A stretch of 64,000 bases of DNA from Diphasiastrum complanatum (taxonomy: Eukaryota > Streptophyta > Lycopodiopsida > Lycopodiales > Lycopodiaceae): contig CM055101.1 in the NCBI GenBank assembly GCA_029204225.1, positions 7,092,373-7,156,372 on the forward strand. Direction: 5' to 3'. The notes below the pieces were generated by a model. That model saw only the letters and a program-made list of their open reading frames with translations, made no database searches and had not been told where the DNA came from. Positions 62,533-64,000 of the stretch are shown piece by piece. The position numbers and the translations under genes were made by a program. Each line of letters opens with the position of its first letter. Positions within the stretch are counted from its first letter, which is position 1.

Positions 62533-64000
62533 GACTTAGCTTTCCTTCTTTCAACTCTTGCCATACGAATCCACTTGACATACAAGCAGCCAACTCGCCA
62601 ACAATGATCAAACTTAACCAACTTGAAGTTCAAAAATCAACATTGAGTTCCAACTTGGCACCATGCCAGATCGGGGGCTTCGATGTGGGTGACTTCCCTC
62701 CAAGCAAGCCGCCCGACAAACTTAACTAACTCGAAGCTTCGTTACAAACGAGTAACATCCATTCCAAGCAAGTCATATGACTTACATCAGACCTAACCAA
62801 CTCAAAGCTTCATCATGAGCGCTGAAAGCCAACCTGGTGCCACGCCAAACTGGACAACCATAAACAGGTAACTTCCACCCAAGCAAGCCATCCAAACTCA
62901 GCCGACAGGTTAGAGCCTTTTATCATTGATCGCCCACTTTATGGTCCACTTCGTGCCTTCTTGCTTCTGCACCTTGATTTCTCTCCTTGTCCCAGCCTGA
63001 TCTTAATCCTTTTTCTTTTGGCTCTTTAAGGTAGGCAAAAATTGAGTACTCCGCAATTCACCTCTCACTTAGCTTGAAGTAGCTATCTTTGAATCAACCC
63101 AAATATAACCATTGACCTTGTGGAGATCCAAGGGGTCGCACTAGTTTGATCTGCATACGAACTATCTCTTCCCGTTTGTTTGAAGCACCGTGTCTGTCGC
63201 ACAAAACTTGACTTTCACAATTCCATCATTGGTCAGTTGCCTCACAGTCAAAACAAGAAGTGTATATCTAGCTTGGCTTCAAGTAGCTCTCTTTGAATCA
63301 GACACATGCACCCAGAGTTTGCACTAGTCCGATTTCAATACGAACTATCCCTTGGCGTCCGTTCGAAGTGCCAAGTCTCTCATGAAAGAATCAACTTTCA
63401 CAGTTCTTTTGTTAAACAACTATTTTACACCTAACACAAGTTAGCATACTCATTGTCTCCTCATCATTATTGGTCCAGAGAAAAGCCTATAACAAGCTTT
63501 TCTTTTTCACAACAAAAACTTGTCAACTTATTAGGTTCAAAGCTCACCAGTCTCCTCGTGTGAGTATGGCTAGGTCACCTTGAATTTGCCCCCATTTTGA
63601 TCAACTTTCATTCAAAATTTGCACCAAGCGAGGGGTGTGTGTGATGATAGTTCCCCTCCACTTATAAAATCAGCTGACCGGACTTAGAGTAGAGTTCTCT
63701 GATAAAAGCCTTTCCAACACTTTGCTTTCCATCTGCTAGGATTATGGCTTGATCTAACTTGTTGCCAATCTCTGAAGAGGATCCTAGTCTTTCCCCTTTG
63801 AGGAAAAACTCAACTGACACTGGATATCACCCATGCTCAGTCAGGTTCAGTTTCGAAGGTAGCCATCCCAAATGAAGACTAACTGTTCCATAGAAGATCT
63901 CCCCTGAAATTGTCCTTTTCAACTTTTGACTTCCTGCTTGTATCTGGCAGGCGTTGTCACAAATGAAACTAACCCAAGAAACAGACTAGCCATCCATCAT
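62533..64000. other. non-coding with diverged repeats
   Basis: No gene seen. Two roughly 200-bp diverged tandem units occur at about 63060-63230 and 63260-63420 (shared caagtagct...tttgaatca, cgaactatc, gactttcacaattcc versus caactttcacagttc). Shorter repeats of ccaagcaagcc with aactcgaagctt/aactcaaagctt occur at 62690-62900. Confidence 0.5.

Overview
The window looks like a land-plant nuclear genome: AT-rich DNA packed with Ty1/copia and Ty3/gypsy LTR retrotransposons, initiator-Met-type primer sites (TGGTATCAGAGCC) on the copia elements, GGCGCC-type primer sites on the gypsy elements, and one spliced plant-type receptor-like kinase gene. The species cannot be resolved from the sequence. Apart from the kinase (50946-53511, minus) and possible exon remnants of a Ulp1-like protease (8886-9990), almost everything is retroelement or decayed retroelement.

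Layout. 1-8.6 kb: broken copia elements, including a minus-strand element with a triplicated primer site and a truncated copy of non-autonomous copia family A. 8.6-10.1 kb: possible gene remnant. 10.2-20.3 kb: a gypsy-LTR element (B1) carrying a coiled-coil reading frame instead of gag-pol, with a complete copia element (A', 13085-18494, target duplication TAGAC) nested in it. A' contains an inverted block, and that block is interrupted by a family-A solo LTR (14051-14751, target duplication ATAAG). 21.1-50.6 kb: a gypsy nest of family C. Its integrase is split by the 14-kb minus-strand gypsy element B2 (34784-48826, target duplication CTTAG), and its RNase H by a solo LTR of family E (33614-34268, target duplication CCTAC). 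Other insertions are a family-A element with an intact 726-aa ORF (22900-25080), further copia debris, and a 395-bp TRIM (31013-31407) whose 140-bp LTRs each contain a tRNA-like sequence. B2 is itself interrupted by another gypsy element (about 40.8-45.3 kb) and a third A copy (35.7-38.8 kb). 50.9-53.5 kb: the kinase gene, seven exons including microexons of 17 and 27 nt. 53.5-55.5 kb: no genes seen. 55.5-64 kb: gypsy LTR element L with a coiled-coil ORF, a minus-strand C-type LTR with gag remnants, a minus-strand copia integrase/RT remnant, and non-coding DNA with diverged repeats.

How the parts relate. The main theme is parasitism among retroelements. Family A (gag-protease plus an integrase-tail remnant, no RT) shares its gag type, LTR terminus style and 3' structure with the more complete A'. 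B1 shares LTRs with the gag-pol-bearing B2 but encodes a different protein. The TRIM encodes nothing and instead appears to carry Pol III box A/B signals in its LTRs. Perfect 5-bp target duplications give a clear relative order: C is oldest, E and B2 inserted into C, and gypsy I and A inserted into B2. In B1, A' came before the family-A solo LTR.
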